Shown in pieces: positions 51,646-61,799 of a stretch of DNA of 64,000 nt. Source of the DNA: Actinacidiphila oryziradicis. Its GTDB lineage: Bacteria > Actinomycetota > Actinomycetes > Streptomycetales > Streptomycetaceae. Below the pieces are notes generated by a model. It worked only from the letters and a program-made list of their open reading frames with translations, was not told the DNA's origin and ran no database searches. The translations under genes were made by a program, and so were the position numbers. Where the stretch lies: positions 1 through 64,000 of the forward strand of contig NZ_SUMC01000004.1 of NCBI RefSeq assembly GCF_005047355.1, read 5' to 3'. Within the stretch, counting starts at the first letter, position 1, and each line of letters begins with the position of its first letter.

Positions 51646-53235
51646 CTAGCTTGTCACGCCCTTGCCGAGCTCCCAGAACTGGACGGTGGAGGTGGAGTTC
51701 AAGGTCCACTCGACGCCGGTGATGTCATCACGCGTGGCTATGTACTGCTTGGACTGCCAGAGCGGGATCACCGGGAGGTCCTGAGCGATGAGGTTCTGCA
51801 TCTTCTCGAAGTCGGTGCTGGTGCTCGGGCGCGACGACTTCTGGCGCGTGCTGGGCAGCAGGGAGGACTTGATCGCGCTGTTCTCGTACGGCAGCTTAAG
51901 GAAGTTGTCGCTGAAGAACGGGGCTATGTAGTTGTCCGGGTCCGGGAAGTCGGGAATCCAGCCCAGACCGTAGACGGTGAACTTACCGGCCAGGGCGTCC
52001 CCGAGGAAGCTCGAGTACGGCACCTCCTTGATCGACACGTCGAACAGGCCGGTATTGTTGAGCGACTTCTGTAGCCACAGAGCCTCCTCGCTGGCCGAGG
52101 CGCCCGCGCTGGTGCGGTAGGCGTAGGTGAACTTCACCGGGGAGGTGATACCGGCGTTCTGCAGGGTCTTGGCGGCCGCGGCGGGGTTCGCCTCCCCGTA
52201 GAGGTTGTAGAAGGCGTTGTTGTGCCCGGTGATGCCCTGCGGCACCACGGAGTACAACGGCTCCTTGGTGCGCTGGAAGACATCGCGGACCAGCGCGGCG
52301 CGGTCCAGGATCTGGGTTATCGCCACTCGGACGGCTTTCGGCTTCACTGCCGGTTCTGCGGTGTTGAAGAAGAGGAGGCGGGTCTCGGTGCCCGAGGTCT
52401 GGGAGAGGTTGACGTTCTTGTACTTGCCGTTCTGGAGCTCGTTGATCTGACTCGGCTTCAGGACGCCGGCGCCGGCGATGACATCGATGGTGCCGGCGGC
52501 GATCGCCTTCTCCATAACGGCCGAGTCGTTGAAGAACTTCATTTCGATCTTGCTGTTGTTGCGAGAGACGTCGCCGTGGTAGGAGGTGTTCGCCGAGAAG
52601 ACCGCGTTGCTGGCGGTGAAGGAGTCCAGCTTGTATGGCCCGGACGCGACGATCTTCAGGCCCGGGTACGGCTTGTCCGCCGGGTACACCGCCGGGTCCA
52701 CGATGGCCGCGGCGGGTGTCGCCAGCTTGAACGGGAAGGTGGCGTCCGGGCTCTTCAGGTGGAAGATGACCTCGTCCCCGGAAGTCTCGACCTTCTGGAC
52801 CCCCGACATCAGTGAGGCCGGGCCGGTGTCGCTCTGGATCTTTATCATCCGGTCGACGGAGTACTTGACGGCCTCGGCGTTCAGCGTGTGGCCGTTGCTG
52901 AAGGTCAGTCCGGAGCGGAGCTGGCACCGGTACGTCTCCGACTGCTTGTCGGTGAAGCGGCAGCTCTTCGCGGCGTCGGGTTCCGGCGTGGTGCCGCTGC
53001 GCGGGTAGCGCAGCAGCATCTGGAAGGTGTTGAAGAAGATGTTCCATGTGTCGCTGTCGTACGACGTGGCCGGATCGAGCGGCGCAGGCGTGTCCTTCGA
53101 TACGGCGATGGTGGCCGTCGAGCCGATGACGATGGCCTTGCCGCCGCTACTGCCGGTGCCCGAGTCACCGCACCCGGCCAGTATGGGCGCGAACGTGCCC
53201 AGCAGCGCCGGCAGCACCAATAGCTTGCGCTTCAT
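51646..53235 (-). CDS. Peptide/solute-binding lipoprotein, family 5
   Basis: A 529-residue DppA/OppA-type extracellular binding protein anchored by the lipobox ILAGC (Cys22). Seen: PATSYDSDTWNIFFNTFQML, TFSNGHTLNAEAVKYSVDRM, LKIVASGPYKLDSFTASNAV, GLGWIPDFPDPDNYIAPFFS and LPVIPLWQSKQYIATRDD. It appears intact, but no permease genes are adjacent and only a relic of an ATPase follows, so it is an orphan unless another transporter accepts it. The ATG at 53235 follows GAGG. Confidence 0.85.
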   Translation of the reverse strand: MKRKLLVLPALLGTFAPILAGCGDSGTGSSGGKAIVIGSTATIAVSKDTPAPLDPATSYDSDTWNIFFNTFQMLLRYPRSGTTPEPDAAKSCRFTDKQSETYRCQLRSGLTFSNGHTLNAEAVKYSVDRMIKIQSDTGPASLMSGVQKVETSGDEVIFHLKSPDATFPFKLATPAAAIVDPAVYPADKPYPGLKIVASGPYKLDSFTASNAVFSANTSYHGDVSRNNSKIEMKFFNDSAVMEKAIAAGTIDVIAGAGVLKPSQINELQNGKYKNVNLSQTSGTETRLLFFNTAEPAVKPKAVRVAITQILDRAALVRDVFQRTKEPLYSVVPQGITGHNNAFYNLYGEANPAAAAKTLQNAGITSPVKFTYAYRTSAGASASEEALWLQKSLNNTGLFDVSIKEVPYSSFLGDALAGKFTVYGLGWIPDFPDPDNYIAPFFSDNFLKLPYENSAIKSSLLPSTRQKSSRPSTSTDFEKMQNLIAQDLPVIPLWQSKQYIATRDDITGVEWTLNSTSTVQFWELGKGVTS

Positions 53236-53836
53236 CCTCGTTGATCTCCCTCTTCCGGCCCTCGGCCGTGCGGTGTTGTGCAAGTGCGTCATATGTACCG
53301 GCCGTCGGTCGCGGCATGCGGGGCGCCTTGAATCTCGGGCGACGATACCCAGATTGAGGGGGCCGGGCACCCAGGATGGGGTGAACTTGGGGAGGTCTGT
53401 TCAGGACCGGCGCGTCGCGGAGCGGCCCCCGGCCCGGGACGGGCGCGCTCACTGCGTGACATCAGGCGAAACCCCCTGCTGAAATGCCGTCCGCTTGATT
53501 CGGCATTGACCTGCGAAGACAGTAGTGGTGAGTGCCTGCGGACCGAGGACACGGAGAAGTCGAGGCGGAATCACGGCAGGATAACGGCAGGTCACGCACC
53601 GATATTCGGACACCAGAACGAAAGACTCCCTCAGGTGGAAAACCGGACGCATCGGCGCTCGAAGTCCCTCGACCCAGCTTTGTGGATCAGATGACGGGCC
53701 GTCTGTCGACCGGGTTGGGAGTGACAAGTATCACGCATTCGCCCATCCCCTGGGGCCGGGGATTTCGGCGGCGCATTCGTCACGGAAAATGATCGGGCAA
53801 CCGCCGACAGTTTCGGCGCTATTGAATGGAACACGC
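53236..53836. other. 600-bp gap without a gene
   Basis: The gap lies between the binding-lipoprotein start and the HAD phosphatase stop. Small frames here have neither ribosome sites nor recognisable content. The stretch 53480-53800 is somewhat less GC-rich than its neighbours. I see no RNA gene or repeat. Confidence 0.35.
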
Positions 53837-54538
53837 TCAGTACGCGTCCGTAACCAGAGAGCGCAGAAAAGACAGGTCCACATGTTCCAGGGAGCCGACG
53901 ACCGTGCGGCCGGGCGCGGGTCCGATCGGCGCGATCGACGGCACCGCCACGACCCGGCAGCCGGCCGCCTCCGCGGCCCGCACCCCGGTCGGGGTGTCCT
54001 CGATCACCACACAGCGCGCCGGGTCGGCGCCCAGGCGGGCCGCGGCCAGCAGATAGGGGTCCGGGTGCGGCTTGGTCCGGGTCACCTCGTCGCCGGCGAG
54101 CGAGAAGGCGAAGTGCTCCGGCCCCAGCGAGACCAGCACCGTGTCGATGACGCGCCGGTGCGAGGCCGACACCAGCGCGGTAGGCACCTCGTGCGCCGCC
54201 AGCTCGGTCAGCAGCCGGCGCGCCCCCGGCATCAGCGGCACCCCCCGCCCGATCAGCTCGGTGAAGCGGAGGTTGATCAGCGCGCTGAGCTCCGCCAGAG
54301 TCGCGTCGGTCCCGGTCACGGAGATCAGATGGCCCAGCGACCGGGTCATCGGGCCGCCGACCACGACCTCTCTGTGCGCCTCGTCCAGCGCATGGCCGAG
54401 CTCCGCGAAGACCTCGACCTCCGCGTCCCACCAGAAGCCCTCGGTATCAACCAGGGTGCCGTCCATGTCGAGCAGCACCGCCTGCAGTGCTGCGCCATCA
54501 ACGGAACGGATATCCACGGCGGGAACGCTGCTGGTCAT
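53837..54538 (-). CDS. HAD-superfamily phosphatase
   Basis: A 233-residue haloacid-dehalogenase-type phosphatase of the beta-phosphoglucomutase/GS1 group. Motif I is LLDMDGTLVDTEGFWWDAEV (nucleophile first Asp), motif II VPTALVSASHRRV, motif III Lys in RTKPHPDPYLLAAARLG and motif IV VVIEDTPTGVRAAEAAGC. Substrate unknown. It lies 125 bp downstream of metH beyond a strong terminator, so it has its own promoter or low read-through. Confidence 0.88.
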   Translation of the reverse strand: MTSSVPAVDIRSVDGAALQAVLLDMDGTLVDTEGFWWDAEVEVFAELGHALDEAHREVVVGGPMTRSLGHLISVTGTDATLAELSALINLRFTELIGRGVPLMPGARRLLTELAAHEVPTALVSASHRRVIDTVLVSLGPEHFAFSLAGDEVTRTKPHPDPYLLAAARLGADPARCVVIEDTPTGVRAAEAAGCRVVAVPSIAPIGPAPGRTVVGSLEHVDLSFLRSLVTDAY

Positions 54539-54582
54539 ATGCCCCACTCCTCGGTTCTTCCAGGGGTTCCTGGGGGGCAGAA

Positions 54583-54627
54583 AGGCCGGTCGCCGCGTGC
54601 CCACGGTGGTGGGGCGGCGACCGGCCT
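54583..54627 (-). terminator. Terminator of metH
   Basis: AGGCCGGTCGCCGC (54583-54596) and GCGGCGACCGGCCT (54614-54627) form a 14-bp perfect stem with a 17-nt loop, 36 bp beyond the metH stop. On the minus strand TTTCTG follows. Confidence 0.75.
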
Positions 54628-54662
54628 CTGCCGGACCGTCCAGTCTACGACGAGCGGGGTGA

Positions 54663-57600
54663 CTACCGCGCGTTGAAGTACTTGGCCTCGGGATGATGAA
54701 TGATGAACGCGTCGGTGGACTGCTCCGGGTGGAGCTGGAACTCCTCGGAGAGCACGACGCCGATCCGTCCGGGATCCAGCAGCCCGGCGATCTTGGCGCG
54801 GTCCTCAAGGTCGGGGCAGGCGCCGTAACCGAGGGAGAAACGCGCGCCCCGGTACTTCAGCGCGAACATGTCCTCGACATCCGACGGGTCCTCGCCCGCG
54901 AAGCCCAGCTCGGACCGGACCCGGGCGTGCCAGTACTCGGCCAGCGCCTCGGCGAGCTGGACGGACAGGCCGTGCAGCTCCAGGTAGTCGCGGTAGGAGT
55001 CGGTGGCGAACAGCTCGTTGGCGGCCTCCGAGACCCGGTTGCCTACGGTGACGACCTGGAGGCCGACCACATCGGTCTCCCCGGACTCCTCCGGCCGGAA
55101 GAAGTCCGCCAGGCAAAGCCGGCGCCCACGGCGCTGCCGGGGGAAGGTGAACCGGGTCCGCTCGGTGCCGTCCTCGCCCAGGATGATCAGGTCGTCGCCC
55201 TTGGACACACAGGGGAAGTAGCCGTAGACCACAGCGGCTTCCAGCAGATTGCCGGTCTGCAGCCGGTCCAGCAGGCCGCGCAGCCTCGGCCGGCCCTCGG
55301 ACTCCACCAGCTCCTCGTACGTGGGCCCGCCGGTACGGGCCTGCTTCAGGCCCCACTGCCCCTTGAAGAGCGCTCCCTCGTCCAGCCAGGAGGCATAGTC
55401 CTTCAACGGGATGCCCTTGATGACCCGGCTGCCCCAGAAGGGCGGCGTGGGGAGGGGATTGTCCGCGGCGACATCGGAGCGGATCTGGCCCCGGTTCTCC
55501 TCCGGCTGCTCCTGCTCCACCGCCTCACGCTTGGGGACCCGGCGCTGCTTCAGCTCGGGCAGGGCCGCCCCCGGGACGCCGCGCTTGACCGCGATCAAAG
55601 CGTCCATCAGCCGCAGGCCCTCGAACGCGTCCCGGGCGTAGCGGACCTCGCCCTGGTAGATCTCGTGCAGGTCCTGCTCCACATAGGCGCGGGTCAGGGC
55701 GGCGCCGCCGAGGATGACGGGGTACTCGGCGGCCAGGTCGCGCTGGTTGAGCTCCTGCAGGTTCTCCTTCATGATCACCGTGGATTTCACCAGCAGCCCG
55801 GACATGCCGATCACATCGGCCCGGTGCTCCTGCGCGGCGTCCAGGATCGCGGAGACCGGCTGCTTGATGCCGAGGTTGACCACGGTGTAGCCGTTGTTGG
55901 TCAGGATGATGTCGACCAGGTTCTTGCCGATGTCGTGGACGTCGCCGCGGACCGTGGCCAGCACGATGGTGCCCTTGCCCTCGTCGTCGGTCTTCTCCAT
56001 GTGCGGCTCCAGATAGGCCACCGCGTTCTTCATCACCTCCGCCGACTGCAGTACGAACGGCAGCTGCATCTGGCCGGAGCCGAAAAGCTCGCCGACGACC
56101 TTCATGCCCTCGAGCAGCGTGTCGTTGACGATCTCCAGAGCGGGCCGGGCGGTCAGGGCCTCGTCGAGATCGGCCTGAAGGCCGATCTTCTCGCCGTCGA
56201 TGATTCGCCGCTGCAGCCGCTCGTCCAGCGGCAGGGCGGCCAGTTCCTCGGCCCGGCCCGCCTTGACCGACTTCAGGTCGACGCCCTCGAAGAGCTCCAG
56301 GTACGCCTGAAGCGGGTCGTAGCCCTCGCGGCGACGGTCGTGGACCAGGTCGAGGGCGACCTCGCGCTGCTCCTCGGGGATGCGGGCGATCGGAAGGATC
56401 TTGCTGGCGTGGACGATGGCGGAGTCCAGGCCGGCCTGGACGCACTCGTTGAGGAAGACCGAGTTCAGCACGACGCGGGCGGCCGGGTTGAGGCCGAAGG
56501 AGATGTTGGACAGGCCCAGCGTGGTCTGGACATCCGGGTGGCGGCGCTTGAGCTCGCGGATGGCCTCGATGGTGTGGAGGCCGTCCTTGCGGGACTCTTC
56601 CTGGCCGGTGCAGATGGTGAAGGTCAGGCAGTCGATGAGGATGTCGGACTCCAGCACGCCCCAGTTGCCGGTGAGGTCGGCGATCAGCCGCTCGGCGATC
56701 GCGACCTTGTGCTCGGGGGTGCGGGCCTGGCCCTCCTCGTCGATGGTCAGGGCGATCAGCGCCGCGCCATGCTCGACGGCGAGGGAGGTGATGCGGGCGA
56801 AACGGGATTCGGGGCCGTCGCCGTCCTCGTAGTTCACCGAGTTGAGCACCGCGCGGCCGCCGAGCTTCTCCAGCCCGGCCTGCAGGACGGCCGGCTCGGT
56901 GGAGTCCAGCACGATCGGCAGGGTGGAGGCGGTGGCGAACCGCCCGGCGATCTCCCGCATGTCGGCGACACCGTCCCGGCCGACGTAGTCCACGCACAGG
57001 TCCAGCAGGTGGGCGCCCTCGCGGATCTGCTCGCGGGCCATCTCCACGCAATCGTCCCAGCGGCCGTCCAGCATGGCCTCACGGAACTTCTTGGAGCCGT
57101 TGGCGTTGGTGCGCTCGCCGATCGCCAGGTAGGAGGTGTCCTGCCGGAAGGGGACCGTCTGGTACAGCGAGGCGGCGCCCGGTTCGGGGCGCGGGCTGCG
57201 CGGCGTGATCTCCTGGCCCTGGACCCGCTCGACGACCTGGCGCAGGTGCTCCGGCGTCGTCCCGCAGCAGCCGCCGACCAGCGACAGCCCGTACTCGCGG
57301 ACGAACACCTCGTGCGCGTCGGCCAGCTCGCCGGGGGACAGCGGGTAGTGCGCGCCGTCCTTCCCCAGCACCGGCAGGCCCGCGTTGGGCATACAGGACA
57401 CCGCGACCCGCGCGTGCCGGGCGAGATAGCGCAGGTGCTCGCTCATCTCGGCCGGACCGGTGGCACAGTTCAGCCCGATCATGTCGATGCCCAGCGGCTC
57501 CAGCGCGGTCAGCGCGGCGCCGATCTCCGAGCCGAGCAGCATGGTGCCGGTGGTCTCCACCGTCACCTGGACGATCAGCGGCAGGTCGGCCCCCGCCGCC

Positions 57601-58169
57601 TTCAGCGCATGCCGCGCCCCGGTGACGGAGGCCTTGGTCTGCAGCAGGTCCTGGGAGGTCTCCACCAGGATCGCGTCGGCGCCGCCCGCGATGAGTCCGG
57701 CGACATTCCGCTCGTAGCCGTCACGCAGCGCCTCGTAGGGGGCGTGGCCCAGCGTCGGCAGCTTGGTGCCCGGACCCACCGAGCCCAGCACCCAGCGCGG
57801 CCGGCCGTCGGCGGCGAAGCCGTCGGCGACCTCGCGGGCCAGCCGGGCGCCGGCCTCGGCCAGCTCGTGGATCCGCTCGGGGATGTCGTACTCGCCCAGC
57901 GCCGCGAGATTCGCGCCGAAGGTATTGGTCTCCACACAGTCCACGCCGACCGAGAAGTACTCCTCGTGCACCGAGCGCACGATGTCCGGGCGGGTCACGT
58001 TCAGGACCTCGTTGCAGCCTTCGAGGTCCTGGAAGTCCTCCAGGGTCGGCTCGTGAGACTGGAGCATCGTGCCCATGGCTCCATCGGCCACCACGACGCG
58101 GGTGGCGAGGGCCTCCCGGAGTGCGGCGATCCGGGACGCGCTGGTGGATGCGGGGGACGGCAAGGCCAT
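54663..58169 (-). CDS. metH: Cobalamin-dependent methionine synthase
   Basis: A 1168-residue modular enzyme transferring a methyl group from methyltetrahydrofolate via cobalamin to homocysteine. In order: homocysteine-binding barrel (1-325, with zinc cysteines in SLVGGCCGTTPEHLRQ), pterin-binding domain (about 345-610, IGERTNANGSKKFREAML), cobalamin cap and Rossmann domain with the cobalt ligand His745 in RGDVHDIGKNLVDIIL, and the S-adenosylmethionine reactivation domain (about 920-1168, YGACPDLEDRAKIAGLL). It seems complete. The long open frame on the opposite strand is only a composition effect. Confidence 0.95.
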   Translation of the reverse strand: MALPSPASTSASRIAALREALATRVVVADGAMGTMLQSHEPTLEDFQDLEGCNEVLNVTRPDIVRSVHEEYFSVGVDCVETNTFGANLAALGEYDIPERIHELAEAGARLAREVADGFAADGRPRWVLGSVGPGTKLPTLGHAPYEALRDGYERNVAGLIAGGADAILVETSQDLLQTKASVTGARHALKAAGADLPLIVQVTVETTGTMLLGSEIGAALTALEPLGIDMIGLNCATGPAEMSEHLRYLARHARVAVSCMPNAGLPVLGKDGAHYPLSPGELADAHEVFVREYGLSLVGGCCGTTPEHLRQVVERVQGQEITPRSPRPEPGAASLYQTVPFRQDTSYLAIGERTNANGSKKFREAMLDGRWDDCVEMAREQIREGAHLLDLCVDYVGRDGVADMREIAGRFATASTLPIVLDSTEPAVLQAGLEKLGGRAVLNSVNYEDGDGPESRFARITSLAVEHGAALIALTIDEEGQARTPEHKVAIAERLIADLTGNWGVLESDILIDCLTFTICTGQEESRKDGLHTIEAIRELKRRHPDVQTTLGLSNISFGLNPAARVVLNSVFLNECVQAGLDSAIVHASKILPIARIPEEQREVALDLVHDRRREGYDPLQAYLELFEGVDLKSVKAGRAEELAALPLDERLQRRIIDGEKIGLQADLDEALTARPALEIVNDTLLEGMKVVGELFGSGQMQLPFVLQSAEVMKNAVAYLEPHMEKTDDEGKGTIVLATVRGDVHDIGKNLVDIILTNNGYTVVNLGIKQPVSAILDAAQEHRADVIGMSGLLVKSTVIMKENLQELNQRDLAAEYPVILGGAALTRAYVEQDLHEIYQGEVRYARDAFEGLRLMDALIAVKRGVPGAALPELKQRRVPKREAVEQEQPEENRGQIRSDVAADNPLPTPPFWGSRVIKGIPLKDYASWLDEGALFKGQWGLKQARTGGPTYEELVESEGRPRLRGLLDRLQTGNLLEAAVVYGYFPCVSKGDDLIILGEDGTERTRFTFPRQRRGRRLCLADFFRPEESGETDVVGLQVVTVGNRVSEAANELFATDSYRDYLELHGLSVQLAEALAEYWHARVRSELGFAGEDPSDVEDMFALKYRGARFSLGYGACPDLEDRAKIAGLLDPGRIGVVLSEEFQLHPEQSTDAFIIHHPEAKYFNAR

Positions 58170-58323
58170 GGAGATGCTCCCTGGAGTGCGACGGCTGTCG
58201 GCTATACGGGCCCGGGCTGACCGGGCCGCACCTGGCCAGCGTAGCCGTCAGCCCGCACATGGACAGAAGGCATTCCGAGGGGCGGACGAAAAGTGCCACA
58301 CTCGACTCTGGAATGATGTGGTC

Positions 58324-58352
58324 GGCATCGTCCAACATCGTTCAGCATTGCC
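58324..58352 (+). promoter_or_regulatory. Candidate GylR operator before gylR
   Basis: GGCATCGTCCAACATCGTTC followed by AGCATTGCC has the core AACATCGTT, a palindrome with arms like those in the glpF upstream site (GACATTGTC at 59274). It lies 29 bp before the gylR start, in the 211-bp gap between metH and gylR. I see no cobalamin riboswitch in that gap. Confidence 0.5.
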
Positions 58353-58380
58353 GACTCGCTTCTGACGGAGGATTTGCCCC

Positions 58381-59145
58381 ATGCCAGGACCCATCCAGTC
58401 GCTGACGCGTGCGGCTGCGATCCTGCGCCTGCTCGCCGGTGGTGACCGGCGAATCGGCCTGTCGGATGTCGCCTCCTCCCTCGGCCTCGCCAAGGGCACG
58501 GCGCACGGGATCCTGCGCACCCTGCAGCAGGAGGGGTTCGTCGAGCAGGACCCGGCCTCCGGCAAGTACCAGCTGGGCGCCGAACTGCTGCGGCTGGGCA
58601 ACAGTTATCTGGATGTGCACGAGCTCCGGGCCCGGGCCCTGGTGTGGACCGACGACCTGGCCCGCTCCAGCGGTGAGGCGGTCTACCTCGGGGTGCTGCA
58701 CCAGCAGGGTGTGCTCATCGTCCACCACGTCTTCCGGCCCGACGACAGCCGCCAGGTGCTGGAGGTCGGGGCGATGCACCCGCTGCACAGCACCGCCCTG
58801 GGCAAGGCGCTCTCGGCGTACGACCCGGTGGCGCACGGCCAGGTGACCGACATGGAGCGGGCCGCCCTCACGCCGCGCACCATCACCGGCGCGGCCGACT
58901 TCGAACGCGTACTGGAACTCGTACGGGCCCGGGGCTGGGCGTCCGACCTGGAGGAGACCTGGGACGGCGTGGCATCCGTCGCCGCTCCCATCCACGACCG
59001 GCGGCGGATCCCGGTGGGCGCGGTGGCCGTCACCGGCGCCGTGGAGCGGGTGTGCGAGGACGGCGATTTCCGCGCCCAGTTGGTGGCCTCGGTACGGGAC
59101 TGCGCCCGTGCCGTCTCGCGTGATCTTGGCGCCGGACGTTTCTGA
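58381..59145 (+). CDS. gylR: IclR-family regulator of glycerol genes
   Basis: A 254-residue IclR repressor. The N-terminal winged helix runs from IQSLTRAAAILRLLAGGD to LSDVASSLGLAKGTAHGILR, and the ligand domain has YLGVLHQQGVLIVHHVFRPD, MHPLHSTALGKALSAY and SVAAPIHDRRRIPVGAVAVT. In Streptomyces, GylR represses the glycerol operon and itself, with glycerol-3-phosphate as inducer. It sits directly before glpF-glpK-glpD and after metH, the known order in streptomycetes. The ribosome site GGAGG is present. Confidence 0.93.
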   Translation: MPGPIQSLTRAAAILRLLAGGDRRIGLSDVASSLGLAKGTAHGILRTLQQEGFVEQDPASGKYQLGAELLRLGNSYLDVHELRARALVWTDDLARSSGEAVYLGVLHQQGVLIVHHVFRPDDSRQVLEVGAMHPLHSTALGKALSAYDPVAHGQVTDMERAALTPRTITGAADFERVLELVRARGWASDLEETWDGVASVAAPIHDRRRIPVGAVAVTGAVERVCEDGDFRAQLVASVRDCARAVSRDLGAGRF

Positions 59146-59272
59146 GGCGCGCCTCCCGACATGTCCCTTTGTGACAACGGGTGTTTCTGTGAGTTTTCGG
59201 ACTTGTGAGAGTCGTAAGTCACACACCTCTTGACGAAGTGACCGCGTGGGGCGAAAACTGCCGTTCGGCGGT

Positions 59273-59310
59273 CGACATTGTCGAACAGATGCCGACGGAG
59301 TCGGTATGAT
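59273..59310 (+). promoter_or_regulatory. glpF operon promoter and candidate GylR operator
   Basis: TCGACATTGTCGA (59272-59284) is a perfect 13-bp palindrome with an ATT centre, followed by ACAGATGCC as at the gylR site. A -10 box TATGAT (59305-59310) lies 21 bp further on, so bound GylR would cover the -35 region. The transcript would have a leader of about 100 nt before the glpF GTG. Confidence 0.55.
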
Positions 59311-59414
59311 GCGAGGCGCAGTGTGACCGCCGAGGCCCTCCCTGAAGGGCCCGGACCGCCGGACGGCAAACCCGGGGTTCGCCCTCCCCTGGACGAAGGA
59401 CAAAGGAGTCGTGG

Positions 59415-60209
59415 GTGTCCAGCGCCAACATTTTTTTCGGTGAGACCATAGGTACCGCCGTCCTCATACTGCTCGGCGGTGGCGTCTGTGCCGCTGTCAC
59501 CCTTAAAAGCTCCAAGGCCCGTGACGCCGGCTGGCTCGCCATCGCCTTCGGCTGGGGCTTCGCGGTACTGAGCGCGGTCTACATCTCTTCCAGCCTTTCC
59601 GGTGCGCACCTCAACCCCGCGGTCACCATCGGCATAGCCGTCGAGACCGGCGAGTGGGGCAAGGTCCCGGTCTACCTCGCCGGCCAGATGCTGGGCGCCA
59701 TGATCGGCGCCGCACTCGTGTGGGTCGCCTACTACGGCCAGTTCCAGGCCCACATGACCGACCCCGAGCTGATCGCCGGCCTCGACGCCGACCCGGAGGG
59801 TCCGGTCACCGGCAAGGACGCCCAGCCCGCCCCCGGCGGACCCGTGCTCGGCATCTTCTCCACCGGCCCCGAGATCCGCGTCGTCTGGCAGAACCTGGCC
59901 ACCGAGATCATCGGCACCATGGTGCTGGTCCTGGCGGTCCTCACCCAGGGACTCACCAAGGGCCTGGCGCTCTCCGGCACCGGCGCCCTGATGACGGCCC
60001 TCGTGGTCGTCAGCATCGGCCTCTCCCTCGGCGGTCCCACCGGTTACGCGATCAACCCGGCCCGCGACCTCGGCCCGCGAATCGTCCACGCCCTCCTGCC
60101 GCTGCCGAACAAGGGCGGTTCAGACTGGGGCTACGCCTGGATCCCCGTGGCCGGCCCGCTCGTCGGCGCCGTCCTCGCGGGCGGCCTGTACCGTCTCGCC
60201 TTCGCGTAA
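59415..60209 (+). CDS. glpF: Glycerol facilitator (aquaglyceroporin)
   Basis: A 264-residue channel of the MIP family with six membrane segments. The two pore motifs are [15 protein letters not shown] (Asn67) and [14 protein letters not shown] near residue 215; the Asp after the second NPA-R is the glycerol-selectivity position. It starts with GTG at 59415, with AAGGAG at 6-bp spacing. First gene of the glycerol operon. Confidence 0.93.
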   Translation: MSSANIFFGETIGTAVLILLGGGVCAAVTLKSSKARDAGWLAIAFGWGFAVLSAVYISSSLSGAHLNPAVTIGIAVETGEWGKVPVYLAGQMLGAMIGAALVWVAYYGQFQAHMTDPELIAGLDADPEGPVTGKDAQPAPGGPVLGIFSTGPEIRVVWQNLATEIIGTMVLVLAVLTQGLTKGLALSGTGALMTALVVVSIGLSLGGPTGYAINPARDLGPRIVHALLPLPNKGGSDWGYAWIPVAGPLVGAVLAGGLYRLAFA

Positions 60210-60245
60210 CCCACCCGACCGAAGACTCAACGAGGAGCACACACC

Positions 60246-61793
60246 GTGACCGACGCTCACACCACTGGCACTTCCTCCCACGGGCCTGGCCCGTTCATCG
60301 CCGCGATCGACCAGGGCACCACCTCCAGCCGCTGCATCGTCTTCGACAAGGACGGCCGGATCGTCTCCGTCGACCAGAAGGAGCACGAGCAGATCTTCCC
60401 GAAGCCCGGCTGGGTCGAGCACGACGCCGCCGAGATCTGGACCAACGTCCAGGAAGTCGTCGACAGCGCCGTCGCCAAGGCGGGTATCACCTCGGCCGAC
60501 GTCAAGGCGATCGGCATCACCAATCAGCGCGAGACCACCCTGCTGTGGGACAAGGCGACCGGCGAGCCCGTCCACAACGCCCTGGTCTGGCAGGACACCC
60601 GTACCGACGCCCTCTGCAAGGAGCTCGGCCGCAACGTCGGCCAGGACCGCTTCCGCCGCGAGACCGGGCTGCCGCTGGCCTCGTACTTCGCCGGCCCGAA
60701 GATTCGCTGGCTGCTCGACAACGTCGAGGGCCTGCGGGAGCGCGCCGAGCGCGGCGAGATCCTCTTCGGCACCATGGACAGCTGGGTGATCTGGAACCTC
60801 ACCGGCGGCCCGGACGGAGGCGTCCACGTCACCGACGTCACCAACGCCTCGCGCACCCTGCTGATGAACCTGCAGACCCTCGACTGGGACGAGAAGATCC
60901 TCGCCTCCATCGGCGTCCCCGCCGCAGTGCTCCCGGAGATCCGCTCCTCCGCCGAGGTCTACGGCTACGCCAAGAGCGGTTCGCTGGCCGGCATCCCGGT
61001 CGCCTCCGCGCTCGGCGACCAGCAGGCCGCCCTGTTCGGCCAGACCTGTTTCGCCGAGGGCGAGGCCAAGTCGACGTACGGCACCGGCACCTTCCTGCTG
61101 ATGAACACCGGCGACAAGCCGGTCAACTCCTACAACGGACTGCTGACCACGGTCGGCTACCGCATCGGCGACCAGAAGCCGGTCTACGCCCTCGAAGGCT
61201 CGATCGCGGTCACCGGCTCCCTCGTGCAGTGGATGCGCGACCAGATGGGCCTGATCAAGAGCGCCGCCGAGATCGAGACGCTGGCCAGCTCCGTAGAGGA
61301 CAACGGCGGCGCCTACTTCGTGCCGGCCTTCTCCGGCCTGTTCGCCCCGTACTGGCGGGACGACGCCCGTGGTGTGATCGCCGGCCTGACCCGTTACGTC
61401 ACCAAGGCGCACATCGCGCGTGCGGTGCTGGAGGCGACCGCCTGGCAGACCCGCGAGATCGTCGACGCCATGACCAAGGACTCCGGTGTCGAGCTTGCCG
61501 CGGTCAAGGTCGACGGCGGCATGACCAGCAACAACCTGCTGATGCAGACCCTCGCCGACTTCCTGGACGCCCCCGTGGTGCGCCCGATGGTCGCCGAGAC
61601 CACCTGCCTCGGCGCCGCCTACGCCGCCGGCCTCGCCGTCGGCTTCTGGGCAGACACCGACGAGCTGCGCGCCAACTGGCGCCGGGCCGCCGAATGGACC
61701 CCCAACATGGACGCGGCCCAGCGTGACCGCGAGTACAAGAGCTGGCTCAAGGCCGTCGAGCGGACCATGGGCTGGATCGAGGACGAGGAGTAA
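60246..61793 (+). CDS. glpK: Glycerol kinase
   Basis: A 515-residue FGGY kinase phosphorylating glycerol to sn-glycerol-3-phosphate. Seen: [63 protein letters not shown] and [17 protein letters not shown]. It starts with GTG at 60246, with GAGGAG upstream, 36 bp after glpF. The product is also the likely inducer of GylR. Confidence 0.95.
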   Translation: MTDAHTTGTSSHGPGPFIAAIDQGTTSSRCIVFDKDGRIVSVDQKEHEQIFPKPGWVEHDAAEIWTNVQEVVDSAVAKAGITSADVKAIGITNQRETTLLWDKATGEPVHNALVWQDTRTDALCKELGRNVGQDRFRRETGLPLASYFAGPKIRWLLDNVEGLRERAERGEILFGTMDSWVIWNLTGGPDGGVHVTDVTNASRTLLMNLQTLDWDEKILASIGVPAAVLPEIRSSAEVYGYAKSGSLAGIPVASALGDQQAALFGQTCFAEGEAKSTYGTGTFLLMNTGDKPVNSYNGLLTTVGYRIGDQKPVYALEGSIAVTGSLVQWMRDQMGLIKSAAEIETLASSVEDNGGAYFVPAFSGLFAPYWRDDARGVIAGLTRYVTKAHIARAVLEATAWQTREIVDAMTKDSGVELAAVKVDGGMTSNNLLMQTLADFLDAPVVRPMVAETTCLGAAYAAGLAVGFWADTDELRANWRRAAEWTPNMDAAQRDREYKSWLKAVERTMGWIEDEE

Positions 61794-61799
61794 ACAAAA

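Noticed and set aside
54693..58220. Very long open frame antisense to metH (about 1175 codons)
   Set aside because: It mirrors the high third-position GC of metH on the other strand, is low in complexity and shows no domain. The same effect produces long antisense frames over the ligase/synthetase genes (28138-31597), gcl and glpK.
58170..58380. Cobalamin riboswitch upstream of metH
   Set aside because: I looked for a B12-box-like conserved core and a long structured leader in the 211-bp gap and saw none; a GylR-type site fills part of it.
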